Under the pieces are notes generated by a model. The model was not told the origin of the DNA and ran no database searches. It was given only the letters and a program-made list of their open reading frames with translations. Source: Lunularia cruciata (Eukaryota > Streptophyta > Marchantiopsida > Lunulariales > Lunulariaceae). From it: DNA of 64,000 nucleotides. Of the stretch, positions 59,961-64,000 are shown in pieces; within the stretch, counting starts at the first letter, position 1, and every line of letters starts with the position of its first letter. The DNA lies in NCBI GenBank assembly GCA_948567375.1, contig OX419760.1, positions 19,840,001 through 19,904,000 on the forward strand, in the 5' to 3' direction. Made by a program: the position numbers and the translations under genes.

Positions 59961-60406
59961 AGATCCACACCCCCTGAAAACGAACCGGATGCAAATTTCA
60001 ATGCATGTGAATCTAAACAATGCGAAATTGCATCGAATAATTTGATAAGCTCGTACATCCCATGAAAGATGAAGGATATATTCAAGAACGAGACACTTTG
60101 AACCGCTTAAAGAAATAAGTATTCATTCAGAACAATGGGTAATATGTCTGATAGAGCAGACAGGAGGTCAGTGTTATTTTCTGGCAATCTGCTTTCCGTC
60201 ACCCAATAACAGGACAGTGAGAAGTTCATGGTGGAATAGAACTGTGAGCAACTTGGGAAAAGAGTGCATAGGAATGCGAGCGAGCTAATGCATCCCATCA
60301 TCTTTCATGGGATGTATGAGCTTATCAAATTATTCGATGCAATTCTGCATTGCTTAGATTCGCATGTATTGAAATTTGTATCCTTTGTCCTCAAGGGTGT
60401 GGATCT
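59961..60406. repeat. Long inverted repeat, arms of about 110 bp
   Basis: The left arm (59961-60072, starts AGATCCACACC) is the reverse complement of the right arm (60298-60406, ends GGTGTGGATCT) with scattered changes and a small indel. The loop is about 225 bp. It lies in or just upstream of the visible GH95 exons. Confidence 0.85.
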
Positions 60407-61133
60407 TTACGGAGTGGATATGGCTATAGGTAGATGAGAGTAGAAGTCATTCTAGGAATGGGTGATCCAGAACTGATTAAATGAATATGATCGGGAACCA
60501 AAATATCCTTACTAAGATATTGGAGTTATGAGGACAGAAGCCGCTCGCAAAATGGGGATCCAAAACTTATTAAATGCAAATGAAATGTAGATGAAATGGC
60601 AATAAAATGAATGCAGAACTGACTAAGAAACATGCAAAAAGTAAATGAAATCTAGATCATAAAAAGCATGTATTGTCAAGTAACGCTCATATATAACTAC
60701 ATGTAGAGAAACCACACCAATGTGTACTGAGGAAATGAAGAATCATCTCATATCAAGAAATCTCGAAATAAGCGAATGGGATACAATTGAAAACCAAATT
60801 GAATGAATGGAGAACTAAATTGATTGAAACCAAACCCAGGATTTCGGGTATGAAAATGTAAAGTGGAAATCCTTCTTAGAACGATTTCCACTCTGCTTTG
60901 CTTCCCTGTTTGGGGAATGTAAAGTGGAAATTCTTCTTAGAACGATTTCCACTCTGCTTTGCTTCCCTGTTTGGGGAAGTAAATTATAGTATGGTGTTAG
61001 GGAACTGGATAGAGTATGTCATTACATGCACTAAGGACGCATGAGTCTTGAAATGCTAAAACAGCCTGAGGAAACATAAAACAACCATAAAAAGTCTCCC
61101 CGATAGCATGTACAACTTCTTCAGGGCCAAATA
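60407..61133 (-). repeat. PLE-associated repeat copy
   Basis: GAGTAGAAGTCATTCTAGGA (60448) and, at 61000-61130, GACGCATGAGTCTTGAAATG and GATAGCATGTACAACTTCTT match the minus strand of the PLE units. It is cut by the copia B LTR at 61134. Contains the hairpin duplication at 60856-60977. Confidence 0.65.
60856..60977. repeat. Tandem duplication of a 61-bp hairpin unit
   Basis: ATGTAAAGTGGAAATCCTTC at 60856 recurs at 60917. Each unit has GTGGAAAT and ATTTCCAC as a perfect 8-bp stem around 13 bases. Confidence 0.9.
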
Positions 61134-61387
61134 TGTTAGAAATATAATGAGACGTTTTGTTACTGCTCATGCTGGTACTATTTACGTGAGTCACTGTTCA
61201 TACAAGTTACTGTTCATGCATACTGTTCACATGAGTTCCATGTGTTACCGAGTAACATGAGCAATATATTACCACACCCTTTAGGACACCTTTTTCAATT
61301 CTCTTGATTCTATCTCTTAATCTATATAATCCCAGTCAAAGGTTCTTTCAAGGTTAATTGATTCATACTACCACTCGTTTTCTCACA
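61134..61387 (+). repeat. 5' LTR of the second copia B element
   Basis: A 254-bp LTR. TATATAATCCCAGTC at 61323 is the likely TATA region. It interrupts a PLE-associated repeat. Confidence 0.85.
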
Positions 61388-61399
61388 CGGTGTCAGAGT
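61388..61399 (+). promoter_or_regulatory. Primer-binding site of the second copia B element, worn
   Basis: CGGTGTCAGAGT against TGGTATCAGAGC: three changes from the initiator tRNA-Met complement found intact in the other copy. Confidence 0.7.
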
Positions 61400-61608
61400 T
61401 AAAAGCCATAGAATTCTTTCTTTAACTGCTAGGGGATGCCTTAGCACACAATTTCGAAATTCTGAGAGTTCTGATTTTCTTACACACTAGTGCATCTGGA
61501 GAGTTTCCTCCTCTGAAGAGTGTCTCTTTCTCAGGGTTTTAGGAGAGAATTTTCTCTTATATCCTCTGTTAGTCTGGGTTTTGGGAGAGAAATTCTCCAC
61601 TATCCTCT

Positions 61609-64000
61609 GTGCATCAAATCATCGTGTCTGCTGCTGGTACTGCTGGTGTTGGTCCTGCTGCTGCTGGTGTTGGTGCTCCTGCTGGTGCAATATTTGCTAT
61701 TCCAGCTATACGCTTTGACTTGACCTTTGTCAAATTCAATGGCAATTATTTCCAATCTTGGAAACATTGTCTTGCACTCAAACTGAAGGTGGCTTCAGTT
61801 TTTACAATTGTTGATGGTACTGAAGTTCAACCCACCTCAGATGCTACTCTACCTGATTGGGAGCATAGGAATCTTGTTGCTCTTGAAGCAATCAATTCCG
61901 CATTAGCTCCTGAGTTTGTTCCTACCATCAGCAAGCACATGTTGGCAGGCGAAGCATGGATGGATTTAACAACCATGTACGAAGATACTGATGATATCAC
62001 AATCATGTACCTACTGGACACTTTGATGAATTTGAAGATGCGTGAAGGCACCAGTGTAGCAAAGCACATTACCAATTTTCGAGGAGTCCTTACCCAATTA
62101 GCTGCGGTGAACAACCCAATCGATGACCAGCAGGCTAAGCTCTATTTGATGAGATCTATGCCTTCTAGTTTCAAGTATTTTCTACAATCATTGCGAATAC
62201 AGAAGGCGCTACATCTCTCTGATGTCATTGCTCTTCTTCTTCAAGAAGAGATTAGTATGAAGTATGAAGGTCTTGCAGAGCAAACAACTGCTCTAGCAGT
62301 CACACAAGGCTCTACATCTACTTACAGAAACAAAGGTAAAGGCAAGGGGAGCTGGAAGAATGAATCTCATGGTGTTTCTGGTCAGAACTCTTTCAACAGA
62401 CCTTCTGGTCAGAACTCTTTCAGCAGATTTTCTGGTCAGAATCCTTCCCCTGGTCAGAACTCTTTCAGCAGACCTTCCGATCAGAATCAGAGTTATTTCT
62501 CTACATCTTCTGGAGAAAATTCCTTCAGACCTTCTATCATCTGTCACTACTGCTCAAAGAAGGGACATCACATCAAAGATTGTCGCAAGCGCATTGCTGA
62601 TACAAGGGAGAAAGGAGGCAAGGAACACCATCACTCCAATGCTTCTACAACTCACCTCTCTTTGTACAACGTTGATGTTGTTCCTTCAGTCACTCAGGAC
62701 AAGAGACGGTACATCGACACTGCTGCTTCTCAGCACATGACCTACCAACGAACCTATTTCTTGGTCTATGAAGCATACTCACCACCAAGACAAGTTTACT
62801 TGGCTGATGGTTCCAACATTGCTATTCTAGGCCATGGGACAGTTTCTGTTAAGCTTGCTTGTTCAGGGAAGTCCTACATGCTAGAAGATGTTCTACATGT
62901 TCCTTGGCTGAACAAGAATCTCTATTCAGCACTTCAGGTGAGCAACTCACATGGATCATTTCAGTTAAAGGAAACCAGCATTTTCCTTTATGATGATCTG
63001 CGGGATCTGATTCCATCCTGTCCTAGATTGGATAACTTTTGGCTTCTGGGAGAGTCCATTGAGCAACCTCAAAATGCTGCAGTCTCTACATCAACTCAGT
63101 CTCAGCCATCTCAAGCTGCTGCAATCTCTATTCCAACTAAGGATACATATTCCGCTCTTACTTCCCCATGGCATCGACGACTTGGGCACATCAGCAAGAA
63201 TCGACTTCAACTTCTACAAGACAAAGATCTGGTTGCTGGGATGGATAGGATCCATCCTCATTTGTTTCCTGTTTGCTCACCTTGTCTTCATGGCAAGCAA
63301 ACTCGAATTCCCTTACCTCAGGAAGGAGCTACTAGAGCCACTGTTCCATTGGCTCTCATCCATTCTGATGTTGTGGTCCCATCTCTTCTGCCACCTACAC
63401 TGGTTACAGATACTTTGTGACCTTCATTGATGATTACACAAGGTACACATTCTTGTATCTACTCAAGTTCAAACATGAAGTTTTTACTTGTTTTCAAGAA
63501 TATGTGACCTATGCAGAGACTCAACTCAATCAGAAGGTTTGGGTGTTGCGCTCAGACAATGGTGGTGAATACAACTATGCAGATTTTCATCTTTTCTGCA
63601 AAAGCAAAGGTATCATGCGCCAGTTCAGCACTCCACATACTCCTCAGCAAAATGGTGTTGCTGAGAGAAAGAACAGAACATTTGTGAAAGCAGTCCGCAT
63701 TATGTTATTTGAGTCTGGACTCCCCAAGCTTTACTGGGGAGAGGCACTACACACTGCCAACTTTCTGCAAAATCGAAGTCCTACCAAAGCCATCTCCTCC
63801 GAAGTCACACCCTTCCAACTCTGGTTTGGTTATAAACCTAATCTATCCCTACTTCGAATTTGTGGTTGCATTGCTTATGCACATGTTCCATCTTCTTCCA
63901 GATCTAAACTTGATTCTAAGTCTTCCAAGTGTATCTTCCTTGGTTATGATCCGGATAGTAAAGCTTATAGACTACAGAAAATATCTGATAACTCCATTTT
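61609..64000 (+). pseudogene. Copia B gag-pol polyprotein, 5' part
   Basis: One frame is open from 61609 to 63420. Gag: [20 protein letters not shown] (residues 40-59 or so), [13 protein letters not shown], then SGQNSF-type repeats and knuckle [14 protein letters not shown] near 62542. The protease box reads YIDTAASQHM near 62710, with Ala at the usual Gly position. Integrase zinc domain: [12 protein letters not shown] and [10 protein letters not shown] missing T near 63373, compared with the other copy, shifts the frame; the core then continues to the window end with RSDNGGEYN near 63555, [10 protein letters not shown] near 63655 and [10 protein letters not shown]. Apart from this single-base loss the visible part is intact. 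Confidence 0.93.

Larger units (their letters stand above)
61134..64000 (+). mobile_element. Second copia B element, 5' part (runs off the window)
   Basis: 5' LTR 61134-61387 (TGTTAG...CTCACA), then a primer-binding site and the gag-pol frame. Its orientation is opposite to the copy at 47714-52116. RT, RNase H and the 3' LTR should follow right of the window. Confidence 0.92.

Noticed and set aside
1-64000. CRISPR array, bacterial operons, rRNA genes
   Set aside because: The repeats are tandem duplications of two units or transposon copies; spliced genes and retrotransposons show a eukaryotic nuclear genome.

Overview
This is eukaryotic DNA, almost certainly a land plant or close streptophyte relative. 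Two spliced genes with GT/AG introns can be followed exon by exon, both of families well known in plants. The rest is dominated by plant-type Ty1/copia and Ty3/gypsy retrotransposons plus Penelope-like elements (PLEs). A PLE with an N-terminal GIY-YIG nuclease fits a bryophyte, lycophyte or other non-flowering lineage better than an angiosperm, but the species cannot be fixed from sequence alone.

Layout. 1-1606: 3' end of a decayed copia element and its LTR. 1607-4735: no recognisable gene. 4736-8446 (+): a ten-exon equilibrative nucleoside transporter gene, open throughout (434 aa). 8808-15187 (+): a PLE with GIY-YIG domain first and reverse transcriptase after it, followed head-to-tail by two shorter units without RT. 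17520-27416 (+): a stop-ridden Ty3/gypsy element whose integrase is followed by a PHD finger. 28720-36275 (-): a much older gypsy element between diverged LTRs, in AT-rich DNA. 36276-40464: AT-rich, nothing recognised.

40465-59920 (-): the C-terminal part of a GH95 (alpha-L-fucosidase-like) gene. Four exons join in frame with conserved motifs across each junction. The last intron is 16,874 bp and holds a nest of transposons: copia family A (41108-47713), a 3'-truncated copia family B (47714-52116) with a solo LTR in gag, a PLE nuclease fragment (52117-52620), a truncated second family A copy (53112-56722) and PLE-related repeat fragments. 61134-64000 (+): the 5' part of a second family B element, running off the window. 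The 5' exons of the GH95 gene must lie beyond the window or are lost.

How the parts relate. The two host genes are unrelated in function: nucleoside transport versus cell-wall or glycan fucose removal. The mobile elements interact: PLE-related 5'-truncated repeats sit in both copia A LTRs next to a TATA-like sequence with 13-bp target duplications; copia B interrupts a PLE copy and a PLE-related repeat; copia A abuts copia B in mid-codon; and the whole nest lies in one intron whose flanking exons remain open. All identities are by motif reading; no alignment or search was run.
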